Assembly (NCBI GenBank): GCA_947095585.1
Contig: OX352765.1
Coordinates: 75,065,976 to 75,129,975, forward strand
Source of the DNA: Nephrocerus scutellatus
Lineage: Eukaryota > Arthropoda > Insecta > Diptera > Pipunculidae
Length of the DNA: 64,000 nucleotides
Reading direction: 5' to 3'
The notes beneath the pieces are model-generated. The model saw nothing but the letters and a program-made list of their open reading frames with translations. It did no database searches and was not told the DNA's origin. The number at the start of each line of letters is the position of its first letter. The first letter of the stretch is position 1. The position numbers and the translations under genes were made by a program. Of this stretch, positions 55,201 through 62,430 are shown piece by piece.

Positions 55201-56486
55201 CACCTTGTTTGTACCCATATTCTAGTTGCAGCTTGATAGCGCATCTAGCGCCCGTCTTCATAATAAAGATTGGCAGGTGCGCATGGCATTCGTTATACCT
55301 TGCCTGTCTTTGTAGCTTCTGAAGCTTTATTACCGTTGTCCCTTCAAGAACTTTCGACCACCATATGATAATTGGTCTCACCATCATGGTATACATCGAA
55401 TGTATCATTTTAGGATTAAGACCCCAAGTTCTGCCGTAGAGGCGTCTACAGGCCCACAGGGCTATAGTGACACGTTCAATGGCGGACTTGATATGAGAAT
55501 TCCAGTTTAGTCGTTTATCAATGTCACTCTCAATGTCAAGATATTAGCACACAGAACTATTTCATTAGAGTGAAAAGTCCCTTTTATCTTTTTAACTAGA
55601 TAGTGAAGGGCGCCCTTTGTGCTTTTTCCTTTCCTGTATACGAACAGACTTGAGTGTAGAGGGCTTGACGTATCTAGCCAGGCTCTGATTGCACATCTAA
55701 CAAATAATGTTAGACTTATAGGTCTGTATTATTTAGGCAGCTCACTAGGACTATTGCCTGGTTTGGGGATAAAGATAACGTTAACCTTTCACCAGGTATA
55801 CGGCATGTAACCCCAGTTGTAGCTGGCTCTAAATAAAGCAAACAACCTCGACAGAATGAGCTCTATTGCCCTCTGTAAGAGCGCTGGAAAAATGTTGTGC
55901 TTTGAATGGCTTGAAAGAGCCTACGGCCCATTTAACTTTATCTGGACTATACATTTTTCCCGATAAACTATTTACCCGGGCTGTCAATGCGTGCCCCATG
56001 ATTAGAAGCATTAGGGTGTATGTATATGTGAAACATAAGTAGACGAACCGGGGAAATGCACTTGAAGTAGCGTTCTAATTGTGTCCTCCGGGGTTTAACA
56101 GCTAGTAGATTATAAACGAAAAGCGAATACTTCGCTATAGGGTTTCAAAGACTCTTAAGAGAAATCTATTAAATTAAAAATGAGAGGATTAAAAAAGGGA
56201 TTGCTTTTTACGAGTAGATAAGATTCAATAAAAATTGCATTACGTTTAAGAAATAAGAAAATTCCCTCTCGATTTCCTTGCGAGTATTGTGATTCCTAAA
56301 AAACGAAATTACTCCACTTACCATTAAATTTTTGCGCCCGTGATGACAACACTGACGAAAGCTTCATTATTTGTTCCTTCGATTGCTTCTCAAGTTGCAG
56401 TCGAGATGACATTGCCATTTTCGTTTCCATACTATAGGTGCAGCATGTACCAACCGAAGGCGATTCACAGTATCGAAGAACCATTT
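27873..56486 (-). CDS. dlp: Dally-like glypican (dlp), seven-exon model, N-terminus missing
   Basis: Glypicans are GPI-anchored heparan sulfate proteoglycans that bind Wnt, Hedgehog and other ligands at the cell surface. Exons (transcript order): 56486-56322, 51381-51147, 43136-42980, 42887-42621, 32756-32206, 28544-28375 and 28297-27873. Every junction has GT/AG and keeps phase, giving about 656 residues. Features in order: TCC near the start; YVFSDLF..LE.YY; ELKPFGDVP; a C-x2-C...C-x3-C...GC motif; AIMNFQ; VFQGCG; a GRRKR site; CWNG; Ser-Gly sites in an acidic tract; a poly-Asp run; a hydrophobic GPI-signal tail. The motif set matches the GPC4/6-Dlp branch better than Dally/GPC3. Drosophila Dlp is somewhat longer, and the signal-peptide exon is absent here. 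Introns are 4940, 8010, 92, 9864, 3661 and 77 nt. Confidence 0.92.
28375..28544 (-). CDS. dlp: dlp exon 6 of those visible
   Basis: 170 nt, acceptor ATGCAG, donor CAAG|GTAAA. It encodes YMHSVTTEHGSNPEFPGNP and LKIAINHLRNAYNGLDVDW. The YxxxVTxxGxxxNPE and RNAYNGxDVD blocks are conserved in glypicans just before the glycosaminoglycan region. Confidence 0.92.
28623..29590 (+). mobile_element. Mariner-like (IS630/Tc1 superfamily) element, decayed
   Basis: It starts after TA with GGGTGTCCCAATAAGCGGTT. The transposase reads from ATG 28734 (MSRLTLQQKWKMLEIYF) with a frameshift to 29529-29531. Visible are LKPRDHPLRYRFAVWA, VTVWWGLWRGGIIGPYFFED, WFQQDDAPCH and ARSCDL. The first catalytic Asp block (FSDEAHF) is deleted between LETDD and QLRVTVWW. 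About 36 residues separate the second and third Asp, so the class is DDxD rather than Tc1 DD34E. The right inverted end is not intact. It lies antisense in a dlp intron. Confidence 0.8.
30187..31129. mobile_element. Unidentified 943-bp insertion in the Helitron
   Basis: A perfect 13-bp direct repeat, TCTGTGGCGCTAT, flanks it at 30174-30186 and 31130-31142. Removing the insert and one repeat restores the helicase frame exactly (STLWRY to VKKLQL). It contains a diverged tandem dimer of about 155 bp (30301-30455 and 30456-30611). No ORF, inverted ends or poly-A tail was recognised. The duplication length suggests a non-LTR element or SINE, but the identity is unknown. Confidence 0.8.
30301..30611. 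repeat. 155-bp tandem dimer inside the unknown insert
   Basis: Both units contain GAGATAATCTTTTGGGTGAC, TATTCAGT, GTTGGAGTGC, AATATT..AGGCG.CCTAGG and GTAGTAAGTGATATGTTTTG-like segments in the same order. The difference of about 10-15% suggests an old internal duplication. Confidence 0.75.
32206..32756 (-). CDS. dlp: dlp exon 5: convertase site and variable linker
   Basis: 551 nt, phase 0 at the acceptor (AATTACAG) and two bases over at the donor (GATAG|GTGAG). It opens ESGQDISNRVFQGCGRPSLG followed by RRKR, a furin-type site at the place where GPC4-type glypicans are cleaved. A long Ser/Asp/Gly-rich linker with a Gly run and a lysine-rich stretch follows, then VLDKLIKEIRQKVKDSKKFW, SNLPHQIC and CWNGHTVD of the conserved core. 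Confidence 0.92.
32757..33396 (+). other. dlp intron, no feature recognised
   Basis: The start of the 9.9-kb intron. No repeat or coding signal was recognised. Confidence 0.35.
33397..33652 (-). mobile_element. MITE family C, copy 2 (inverted)
   Basis: It is bounded by CTCTTTCGTTTACG and TGCAAATCGAAAGAG. Read on - it has the same duplicated TTTGGCGTTCTATTTGCAA module as the copy at 23301-23613, with ACTCAACAAGATGTCGAAGA between the two. Confidence 0.75.
33755..34790 (-). mobile_element. DINE/Helentron-like, copy 7, with ten-unit minisatellite
   Basis: It begins with the inverted 3' end (AAAACAACCCATAAAAAATT, ATGTAAATTCTCTAATAG). It then holds about ten diverged units with GGAGATACACATGTG cores near 33808, 33904, 33990, 34113, 34224, 34349, 34453, 34529, 34652 and 34734, spaced about 75-125 bp. 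The 5' end of the family is missing: the array stops at the boundary with the Tc1 element near 34790. Confidence 0.7.
34791..36088 (+). mobile_element. Tc1-like element, 5' end lost
   Basis: The 3' end is intact: GAGTGGCGGTAATCTATTGA followed by ACCGGACTG to 36088, then TA. A second copy of the motif, AAGTGGCGGTAATCAAATGA, lies near 35855, giving the inner and outer repeats of an IR-DR terminus. The 5' inverted repeat is missing at the junction with the DINE-like array. Confidence 0.8.
34859..35769 (+). pseudogene. Tc1 (DD34E) transposase, frameshifted
   Basis: It starts at ATG 34859 (MGKKKCLTLSERAKIDVYHQ), giving a paired-like helix-turn-helix with GLSGRAIGRRIGRG. A frameshift near 34985 precedes SNSALSTAKIALQ and IKKKPPLND. 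Catalytic blocks are KVVFSDEK, then after another shift near 35440 FQQDNAPIH and SPDLNIVEHVW, with 34 residues between the second Asp and the Glu. There is an in-frame stop inside that spacing. Stop at 35767-35769. Confidence 0.85.
36095..36420 (+). pseudogene. LINE C-terminal fragment with C-x2-C knuckle
   Basis: On + it reads TVVTLRQNRILKSLRNAHSH, then NCTLCNLHVDDNALHFVGKF and LKPLRRSFFE. The C-x2-C...H pattern (final Cys replaced by Phe) followed by a basic segment is typical of the C-terminal end of Jockey/R1-type ORF2. No reverse transcriptase remains. Confidence 0.55.
36421..37879 (+). other. dlp intron, no feature recognised
   Basis: It contains an (ACT)n run near 36782-36796. The ORF at 37234-37461 is hydrophobic at its start but has no family features. 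Confidence 0.35.
37880..40070 (+). pseudogene. R2/R4-like LINE remnant
   Basis: Scattered + frames give NWKAPGVDKIQNIWIKKF, EQKGSTRQTMGCKDQLTIDS, LNMAFIDYKKDFDSTPH (motif A), RGILQGDALGPLLFCLGLN and NHLWYVDDLKLYA (the catalytic motif, YVDD). Further on are a C-terminal RDRVIATRN-like stretch and DKCRRCAEAGDTVKHIIGGC, a CCHC finger. This series resembles the Dong/R4/R2-like reverse transcriptases; the endonuclease type could not be checked. Many stops and duplicated blocks; dead. Confidence 0.65.
39205..39640 (+). repeat. Duplicated block inside the R2/R4-like remnant
   Basis: 39205-39345 and 39502-39640 share GTGCCTGATAAATCAGTTTA, CAAGTGTAAAGCC, ACCCGTGCTAATCTACT and GGAGTTATAAAGTGGTCT. A separate block at 39398-39500 (CAGCGTAGTGTGAAAAGGAA, GGCGCGATAGCAAAACTGTT) recurs at 40458-40562. 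Confidence 0.75.
40458..40562 (+). repeat. Second copy of the 39398-39500 block
   Basis: It shares CAGCGTAGTGTGAAA, GAAGCGCAACTAAATTAATG and GGCGCGATAGCAAAACTGTT with 39398-39500 at roughly 85-90% by eye. It marks a rearranged or twice-inserted LINE segment. Confidence 0.7.
40563..41790 (+). pseudogene. RTE-like LINE remnant, heavily decayed
   Basis: EEIISAIKALKKNKGADLDG followed by IPAKII (near 40720-40795) is the start of a reverse transcriptase. Near 41600, KWICHTLRNGDSANCAMKWD is the W-GHTLRK...W-P block of an RTE-like C-terminus. The sequence between is too worn to read, so these may be two separate fragments. Confidence 0.5.
41955..42187 (-). repeat. Interspersed repeat family D, copy 2 (inverted)
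   Basis: This is the reverse complement of 11562-11775: AGATTTCCGTCAAAAT, GGACACAGACAGGCAGACAG, TTTTTCTGACTCAGGAGATA and the end palindrome CTTTTACTATGTAAAAG. Confidence 0.65.
42621..42887 (-). CDS. dlp: dlp exon 4: glypican cysteine signature
   Basis: 267 nt, 89 whole codons, acceptor TTTGCAG, donor CCAG|GTAAG. It encodes IRLNADCTAALTKMQHCGAC, then KGHAEKPCTNYCVNVIKGC, close to the glypican signature C-x2-C-x-G...P-C-x2-Y-C...GC. One residue fewer separates the Gly and Pro than in the usual pattern. Next come LDSEWDNYVSAMEKVAERLL and IKISEAIMNFQ. Confidence 0.95.
42980..43136 (-). CDS. dlp: dlp exon 3
   Basis: 157 nt, acceptor TTTTCAG, donor TTAAT|GTAAG. It encodes YLGCVSEHMKELKPFGDVPD and KLSVQIKRSFVATRTYAQAL. 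Cysteine and the ELKPFGDVP block are invariant features of the glypican helical core. Confidence 0.95.
43137..44464 (+). other. dlp intron, GC-rich unique stretch
   Basis: The stretch is visibly richer in GC than its surroundings and free of the window's repeats. It has a (GGC)n run at about 43533-43561 and GGGTATAAATGTGG near 43875 on +, a TATA-like sequence. The ORFs on both strands are low-complexity and match nothing. It could be a regulatory region or an alternative promoter; only the composition is seen. Confidence 0.35.
44465..46070 (-). pseudogene. RTE-like LINE remnant 2
   Basis: Same family as 12130-13230 but longer at the 5' side. On - it gives WRGITLLNTINQV, RNEQAGFRPNRSCTDQINTL (RT motifs), MMWQILSS, VPEKLLNIIKELYRDS, a frameshifted centre, LLYGCKTWKVTES, WIGHTLRKPADDITK and WNPQGSRRVGRPSKTWKM. 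An internal segment near 45003-45200 repeats part of the distal region. Dead; lies sense to dlp in its 8-kb intron. Confidence 0.85.
46293..47165 (+). mobile_element. DINE/Helentron-like, copy 8 (young subfamily)
   Basis: It begins TTTTTTAAATTCTCTATATT, with a GTCGGTCGTCGGTCG microsatellite. The payload contains CGCAGTCGGCTGCGCTGCAT, a GA run, and GCTCAGAGTATGAGCGTGCT. It ends with ATTAGAGAATTTAGATGAAA, the A5TTTTAAT5 hairpin and a T-run. Nearly identical to copy 9, except for a deletion of about 70 bp after GAGGCCCCTC at 46508. Confidence 0.75.
47297..48230 (+). mobile_element. DINE/Helentron-like, copy 9 (young subfamily)
   Basis: Same ends and payload as copy 8, differing at few positions over more than 700 bp. 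It keeps the CTCGGGCTGCGGGGTCGGGG segment that copy 8 has lost. The flanks differ from copy 8, so it is a separate insertion rather than a duplicated segment. Confidence 0.75.
48260..49510 (-). pseudogene. LINE remnant with RNase H (I/R1-like)
   Basis: On -: SLTFSDKAKYLGLILDKKLL, a thumb region with ALLYAVTLWW-like text, then IFSESQAAMKALESVSTNSN and NIHLCWVPEHREIPGNCMADELA (RNase H). A C-terminal stretch follows with QIWPNLDSKRSKCLISKKRS and IGAIVGVITGH. RNase H after the reverse transcriptase points to the I or R1 groups. The 5' half is missing and stops are frequent. Confidence 0.75.
49511..50044 (+). other. dlp intron, unassigned
   Basis: A + frame at 49537-49875 reads YHEIQCDGLESKLIAAIQQS and similar text but shows no known domain, and its end is low-complexity. 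The segment near 49825-49870 has GGGTCGGGAAATCCCGG and GCCGGGGTTAATAACTAGTA, words resembling Helitron 3' ends, without a clear terminus. Confidence 0.3.
50045..50830 (-). pseudogene. LINE ORF2 C-terminal remnant (Jockey/CR1-type)
   Basis: On -: SSIKDIEKLTILGVCVNNKL, RWKFAISKNAAICLGFLKRC, YKAYIRPELESNCIVWSGAS and LLQLDRIQNGAIKLVGD. This is the thumb and distal part of ORF2. The same family is seen at 59385-60130. One frameshift near 50440. Confidence 0.8.
51147..51381 (-). CDS. dlp: dlp exon 2 of those visible
   Basis: 235 nt, acceptor ATTGCAG, donor GATAA|GTAAG. It encodes VFNQLLAESKKEFHAMFKRT, YVFSDLFNELEKYYARGRVD and LAEAMDGFFNTLYQKMFTVL. The FxDLFxELxxYY and FFxxLxQRMFxxLNxQY blocks are glypican core helices. 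Confidence 0.95.
51382..53214 (+). other. dlp intron, no feature recognised
   Basis: No repeat family of this window and no coding signal was recognised. The + ORFs at 51648 and 52748 look spurious. Confidence 0.35.
53215..53595 (+). repeat. Interspersed repeat family A, copy 3 (complete)
   Basis: An inverted pair, GGAGTTTACTCATTAAGAAT + CGATTTTCA (53242-53270) and the inverse ending GGAGTAAACTCC (53553-53581), bounds a CpG-rich centre with repeated CACACG, CACGCG and GACGTGCGACACGCGTCACG words. The copies at 1-330 and 18623-18875 share the block order, and two copies share about 27 bp outside the left inverted repeat. No protein. Confidence 0.75.
53596..54439 (+). other. dlp intron, unassigned
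   Basis: AT-rich sequence and a short stretch near 54000-54400 that may be the 3' UTR of the following LINE. Nothing firm. Confidence 0.3.
54440..55990 (-). pseudogene. I-like LINE remnant with RNase H
   Basis: On -: KWAVGSFKPFKA (start of RT) and PKPGKD-like text. After frameshifts come MIHSMYTMMVRPIIIW (thumb) and an RNase H domain, MDSGVGAGVFGPNTKVSIPK, VFQVEIHAIKVCARINL and SLDSQSALKALSSS. Near 54500 a Cys-rich CLEEDETFGHILCDCPGL-like stretch ends the ORF. RNase H plus the terminal Cys motif fits the I group. Dead; sense to dlp in its 4.9-kb intron. Confidence 0.8.
56322..56486 (-). CDS. dlp: dlp first visible exon
   Basis: 165 nt, acceptor TTTTAG, donor TTAATG|GTAAG. It encodes MVLRYCESPSVGTCCTYSME and KMAMSSRLQLEKQSKEQIMK, matching the ICxxGxTCCTxxME segment near the glypican N-terminus. 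It starts in the middle of a codon, so a further upstream exon with the signal peptide must exist. Confidence 0.92.
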
Positions 56487-58820
56487 CTAAAATAACAAAA
56501 ATAGAAGAAAAAAGAGACATTTTGTAACTACTTTTGTATTTTGTATTTTGTAAATTACTTCCAAATTACTATGACATTACAATTTAACAGTTTTTTCTTA
56601 CTTTTATTTTTTTAAGTTTTATAGTATTTAAGTTGAAGGTCATATAGGCAACTGCAAGAAGTATAAGTCGCGCCAATCACGTCATAAACACAGGGGCAAA
56701 CATACAAGCAGACGTTCTATTTTGCTATAAACTTCACTGAAAACATTTTTGCCGCAAACGATGCCTGAAGGGCCCAACCGATAGATTCCATTACGTCCGT
56801 TGTTCCTAAGTATGCAGCTGACAGATCGACGGAATATACGCGCTTTTGTTGGAAGTGTCCCATAAGCAAAGGATATGAAGGAAGCTACGCATAAAGTTGA
56901 CCAACTTTTTTCTCCGTCAAATGCTTTGACAATTCTCTCTAACAGCAGTTTGAAGTTTATTTTGACATTTGTTTTTTTTTTTTGCCTGTACGACGAGAAC
57001 GTATTCATTGGGTCACTCAACTGAAGAAAATAATAGGCTGGCCCTTTCCCAAAGTACATTAGCCGTGTCCCATGCAACTGAGTGGGGGGAGGAATAACTG
57101 ACATTTGTCTCAGTGATGACTTTGGCATTCAGAAAGACAACATCTTCAACAATGCATTGAAAACTGTCAAAATGTCAACTGACAAAGCGAGAAGAGATTA
57201 CGAATCCAAAATAAGTTTTGGTCTCAGAAAATCTAAGAAATTTTCAGATTGCTTTGTGATGAAGTGTGTCCCATTTAATAAGATGACTACGGATGGGGAG
57301 GGCCTTTTATTCAATGTCAAAAATAAACATTTCATATTGCCGTTTTGACAGTTATATGACAAGTAGACAGGTACTTCTCATCTTCTATTCATCGAGAATC
57401 GAGAGGGAATTTCTTCTATTCAGCAATAAATTTCTACTCCGACAAGTGACAAGTTTTTAACAAAAAACATACTTGCCACTACTTTGACGGTTAAAAGACA
57501 GGGTGCCACATTTGCATCTTTCTTTCCGAAATTAAAACTTAAGTTAAGAGATTCCTTTGTTAGCTCATTGGCAATTGCTACTGGTCGACTTCTTTTTATC
57601 CAAAATCAACAACAATGCAGCTAACTTAAAAAAAATGTCGCAAACGCACAAGTGAGAAATCTCATGAATCCTACCTAAGTAAGCAACAACAACATAAACA
57701 AATAATAATTTTAGTTTAAGTTTCCAAGAAATGGCACTCTTACGCTGTGACAAGTATAACCATCATTCACAAACCATGATGTGATTCGTTTCTCTCAGTA
57801 GCCCCAGACTATGCGTATGTGCGCTTAACATTAACACCTTGTGCGATCATCAACTTAGCTTCAATTGCATTCTGGACGGACGTCTAAAAGTATGTATGTA
57901 TGTGCTTTAAATTTGCCCCGCGATGTTGTTGGAATTTCCGTAGCTTTGTGAATATTTTTGTGCGTTCATGTTTACAATTCTAATTACCTAATCGTACATG
58001 CGCGTACACCTTCTAAAGACACTTATCCGTTTTTGGTTCTACTAAACAAAATAAAATTCGGTCCCGATCACACTCGTACATAAATATTTTTAGTGGTCAT
58101 AAATATTGAGTATTAAGGAGCATACGCATAATATGTATCCGAGTACATAAAATATTTGATGCGAACGTAACATAAGTTATGTTAATAAGTATTCACTACA
58201 TATGTCACATATAACGAATACACACCCGTAGTATTGCAAAAAAAAATGCGAAAACTGAACAAGAAAAATACACTTTGGCTATGGGTGGATAGTGATGATG
58301 GTGGTGGCTGTAATGGCAAAACCGCACCCCTCCATAATAGCACAAAAAACAAAATTATTTCTATGTATCTTATGCGGAAATGGAATTACTTAGATACATA
58401 CAGTAGTTGTACCATAGATATTCATGTATACGTATCAGAGCCACATCTACAAGTACAGTTTCGTTTGGAGGAAATATTTTGTCGACGAATATTCTAAGGT
58501 TTTCGCAACATTTTCATTGCAAACTAACTAAAAATTAATGGGGAATTGTGTCAAGTAATTGAATTCATCTGTAAAGAGATCCAAACTAAAAAAGAATTGA
58601 TCACAAAGAAAGTGTGTTAAAGTTTTACGAATTTTTTAAGAAAATCAATTGAAGATTCTGATTATCCTGCTCAATTTATGTTCTTCTGAACATTCCGTAT
58701 TGGTTTATTTCTCCTGACTTAACTCAATGTAATCGCTTATTGCAGCTTTCCAATTTTTCCTTGATGAGTATTCGTAATAAACGATGATTTTTCTTCAAAG
58801 GTTCTTTATTACAATTTGCT
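56487..58820 (+). other. Upstream dlp intron or flank, no gene seen
   Basis: Minus-strand frames were checked for a signal peptide plus a glypican SCSxVRRxY start; none was found. ORFs at 56682 (-), 57082 (+) and 58234 (+) resemble no family. Confidence 0.35.
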
Positions 58821-59344
58821 TTTTTAAATTCTCTATATTAACTTCACTTGCCCGTGTGTTTGTGGGTTTGTGGATTTGTGGATTTGTGTGTCATGGAATC
58901 TTGCGATCAATTTTTAACCCACTTCCTACAGCCCGATTTGGCACACATGTATATCTCCCATGACAACACTTTCTATTAAAATTTGAGGCCCCTCGGACCT
59001 CGGGTTCGGGGGGCTCCCATACAAATATTTTACAAAATTTACCTGATTTTCTTTAAATTTTGTGCACATGTGTGTCTTTGATGGAAAACACTTTTTGTAA
59101 AAATTTGGAGCGATCGGCCCCTTGGGGACCCCAATATACAATTTTTAAATATCGCTATATCGCATCAGATCACGGCAAAGTATGAGCTCTGTGCTTTGTG
59201 AGCAGCGCTGTTCGCTGCCGCTGCGGCAGTTGGTGGATGATTTTGCCACAAAACGAGCACGCAGTGTGTGTGTGTGTGTGTGTGTGTATCCCCGATTAGA
59301 GAATTTACAAGAAAAATTTTAATTTTTATGGGTTGTTTTTTTTT
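58821..59344 (+). mobile_element. DINE/Helentron-like, copy 10 (best complete copy)
   Basis: The 5' end is TTTTTAAATTCTCTATATTA. A GTGTGTTTGTGGGTTTGTGG segment replaces the GTCG repeat; then come two minisatellite units, a GC-rich payload (GCTGTTCGCTGCCGCTGCGG) and a (TG)n run at 59255-59287. The 3' end is ATTAGAGAATTTAC, a perfect hairpin A5TT-TT-AAT5 at 59312-59327, then ATGGGTTG and a T-run. About 524 bp. Confidence 0.75.
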
Positions 59345-60168
59345 CTGAAACAATATAATTTTTTTTGATAATGTACACACGCTCAGGGGCTTTGCACCCT
59401 TATATTACTCAGCACAGCACACTAGGAGGGAAAAAGAAAGGATGTATATTAGCATGTGTCTTTAATGCCTATGCTGATCATACTGGTGCGGAAACGCCGA
59501 GTTTGGCAAAGCATTCCACAGTCGTGTCGTACGGTTGGAGAAGGAATTTGTGAACTTAACAGTACGTCTGAAGATAGGCTTGACGATAAACTGATTAGCA
59601 TTTAAAGCACCATTAGCATTTTGCGATTATATTCAAGGAGATGCGGAATGCAACTAGCTATTTCCTTTGAACATCACTGATGAAAAAACGATAAAACAGT
59701 TACAAGTGGAAGACAATCTTGAGGTGTTCTAGTGAGTCAACTATTTTTGTAATATTACTGCCACCTTATAAGTTTAATCGCATGATTCTGCATCCTGTGG
59801 ATCAGATGCAAATTGTTCTTGGATGCATCTGACCAGACATGGTAGCTATTATGGGGCAAATGAATGCCTTGTAAACAGTAGCCAGGTTTTAGGTGAGTGA
59901 AGTACTTTTTGCACCAATAAAGAAAACCCAAACATTTTGCAGGATTTTTGGTGATGACGAATATGAGGTCGCTCTAGTGAAGCGTCTGTTTGACTGAAAA
60001 TTGCGAGTATTTCAAGTAATATTAATGGATAAAAGATTTTATTTCGCTTGGACGACAGAAGAGACCACAGGGTTTTAGAAACATTATATTCGACTCTGTT
60101 GTGTAATCGTCACGCTATGCTGTTAAGGTCAATGTTTCACGTGCTTAACAAACATTGTTTTTTAAGAC

Positions 60169-60504
60169 CTCTTTCGATTTGCAGGGTAGAGGGGTTTTGG
60201 TTTGGCGTTTTATTTGCAAACTGTACTCGGGGTACGGTTTGATTTTGTGTTTTATTTGCAAGGTTTTGTAACCAACACTGTAACTTTGCTAGCCATCGGC
60301 AATAAGTTTCGTTTACTCAACAAGATAACAGCGATAAGAGGAAGCAGAGTAATTTCTCAGTTTGTTGTTCTTGTCAAATTTGGTTTCGGTTTGACGATCT
60401 ATTTGCAAAGCATTCACCACGAAAACCACGAAAACCATGTCATTTTGGTAGCATACCCGTGGGTTAGGTTTTAGGTTAGGTTGATTTTTACATAATCGAA
60501 AGAG
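60169..60504 (+). mobile_element. MITE family C, copy 3, nested in LINE
   Basis: The ends are CTCTTTCGATTTGCAGGG and TAATCGAAAGAG. It has the duplicated GTTTTATTTGCAA / GATCTATTTGCAA modules of the family and GCATTCACCACGAAAACCAC. It interrupts the LINE of 59385-61560 between its catalytic and C-terminal regions. Confidence 0.75.
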
Positions 60505-60970
60505 GCATAAGTTCCACTTGCGAAAAAGATGGATGCGCAAAAAGTGTGAAATGAAAAGCTGAAAATGCTGTCGTCACCCAAAAAATAAATAGGATATGAA
60601 GTATCGAACAGGAGATCATTAATGAAAATGAGAAAGACTGTCGGAGACAAAACAGAGCTCTGGGGAACACCAGCGTTTATGCGGTAAACATAAGATATGC
60701 AATTGTCCAATATGAAAAGTCAGAAAGGTCCAATAGGCAATCTATTCCATAGGCACTCATTTTCGACAAAAGAGCTTCATGCCAGAATTTTAAAAAGCGT
60801 TGGTAATCTCGAGTGCAACAATTTTGCTTTCGCCAAATTTGTGAATAGATTGGTTGCACTTTTCAGTGAGATATACCATCAGATCAACAGTTAAACTTAG
60901 TCTTCGAAAACAGAAGAAATGCTGTTCGCTAAGGATTTCCTGTTATTCGAGGTATTGTATAAGCTGGCGA

Positions 60971-61252
60971 CTGTGGGCGCCGTGGCTCAGTGGTTAAGTG
61001 GATGAATTTTTGAGCAGTGGGTTCTTAGTTCGAATCCCAGAAAACACCAAAAGTATTTTTCACGGTCCCACCTCTCGTGAATGTCTGACAAACATCCGGG
61101 AGTAATAACTTGTCATGGAAAGCCCCTCACCGTTCGGATACATTAAATTGCAAGTACCTTCCATTTGTGTGCAAAAATATACACGCACAACACAAATGGT
61201 CTCGAGAAGCTCGGCCTTGGACCTCAACGGTCTGTCGCGCGAATATTATTAT
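60971..61252 (+). mobile_element. tRNA-derived SINE, complete (13-bp target duplication)
   Basis: The head contains CCGTGGCTCAGTGGTTAAGT (box A) and GGGTTCTTAGTTCGAATCCC (box B), so it derives from a tRNA gene. The body has CACCTCTCGTGAATGTCTGA and CCTTCCATTTGTGTGCAAAA; the tail is an ATT repeat. A perfect 13-bp duplication, TATAAGCTGGCGA, lies at 60958-60970 and 61253-61265. Sister copies are at 22572-22765 and 25933-26190. Confidence 0.9.
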
Positions 61253-61560
61253 TATAAGCTGGCGATTATTCAGCGTTTCCATGACCTTGGAAGTACGGAT
61301 TTTAGCGCTATAGGTGGGTACAATGAAAGAGATGACGATTACCCTTTTTTAGGTAAAGGCGCGGACAAATGCCTCTTTTCAACTCTTTAGGTAGAATAAT
61401 AGGAGAAAGTAAAACACTTACACAATGGCAATGCCAGCACTAAAGATAACTTCTTGAAAACTATTGTGGGAATACCATATGGGTCAGCAGATTTGTTAAT
61501 GCTAAGATAATTTTAAATTCTAGCAAGTGTTAGAGTACTGGCGAGGGAAACCTGTAATCA

Positions 61561-62271
61561 GGTAGCGTGGTGTTAGTTGCGAAATTAGTGTGAGCTTATG
61601 ATTTGAATGTCATGTGATCATCATGATCTTTAGAACTGACGACTAGGCTATACATATATTTGTTTAGCTATTGAACTTGAGGTCAACTACCCGCAAACTA
61701 ATGATAACCCTTGGGTAATTGACTCAAGTTCTGCTTATAGTCAAAATTCACTCGTCATATGTTAGGCATTGCATCAAGCAGTTGTAACTTGTCTACATTG
61801 AGTTCGTTGGTAAAATCGAATTATGCTTTAACCAATTAAACAAATGTCAATTGGAGTATCAAAAGCGTACAAGGTAAAAAAGTTAAACCAATGTTCTTTT
61901 TATTACACTCTGTTTTTATTACGAGCGATAGAAAAGACAAAAATCATCCCTTAGACGACAGATGGAAATGGTATGTCTGAGCAAACGGATACCTTTGTTG
62001 CTAGTCAGCAATAATTAACTTCTAATAAACAGAACGAGCTAATAAACAGAAAGCTCGAAATAGAAGAGATGGGTAGCACTAAACACTCCAAACTCTAAAC
62101 CACTATCTGCCAAGAGTTCCCTACGAATTATATAGGATAAGTAATTCGATAAATAATAAACTAACGTGAAATTACAGGGGTTTCTAAAAAGATGTTACCA
62201 CTTATATGGGACTGACTTTATTTATTTTAATAACAGAAAAGTACACACTATGAACACAAGTCCAAATTAAG
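61561..62271 (+). other. Unassigned
   Basis: No coding or repeat structure was recognised. Confidence 0.35.
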
Positions 62272-62430
62272 CTACTGCACTTCTTCGACCTGTACCCCTT
62301 GGTTCTCAATGCATGTGCGAAGTCTTTTCACTATACTGGCCATAGCTCGTTCACACATTTCCGTAGGTATAGAATGGGGTGGGTGGTTACTAAGAACTAA
62401 TGAGCATACACTTGGACTTTTAAAGAATAA
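62272..62430 (-). pseudogene. Possible mariner-like transposase C-terminal fragment
   Basis: On -: HSIPTEMCERAMASIVKRLR and TCIENQGVQVEEVQ then stop. The I-P-x-E-x-C-x-x-x...R-x-x-x-C-x-x-x-x-G pattern is frequent at the end of mariner-type transposases. The rest of the protein is absent, so this is weak. Confidence 0.35.

Larger units (their letters stand above)
59385..61560 (-). pseudogene. Jockey/CR1-type LINE remnant, interrupted twice
   Basis: On -, from 61560 down: ADPYGIPTIVFKKLSLVLAL (RT start); then across the SINE ALLSKMSAYGI and INAGVPQSSVLSPTVFLIFI, followed by a DDS catalytic remnant; then across the MITE the ORF2 C-terminal region to about 59385, homologous to 50045-50830. A SINE (60971-61252) and a family C MITE (60169-60504) split it. 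Stops and frameshifts throughout. Confidence 0.8.

Noticed and set aside
56682..57348. ORFs of 148 aa (-) and 88 aa (+)
   Set aside because: Neither contains recognisable motifs, and the longer one crosses a poly-A/T run.
60976..61040. Genuine tRNA gene
   Set aside because: Box A and box B are present, but the sequence continues into a shared SINE body with an ATT tail and a 13-bp target duplication.
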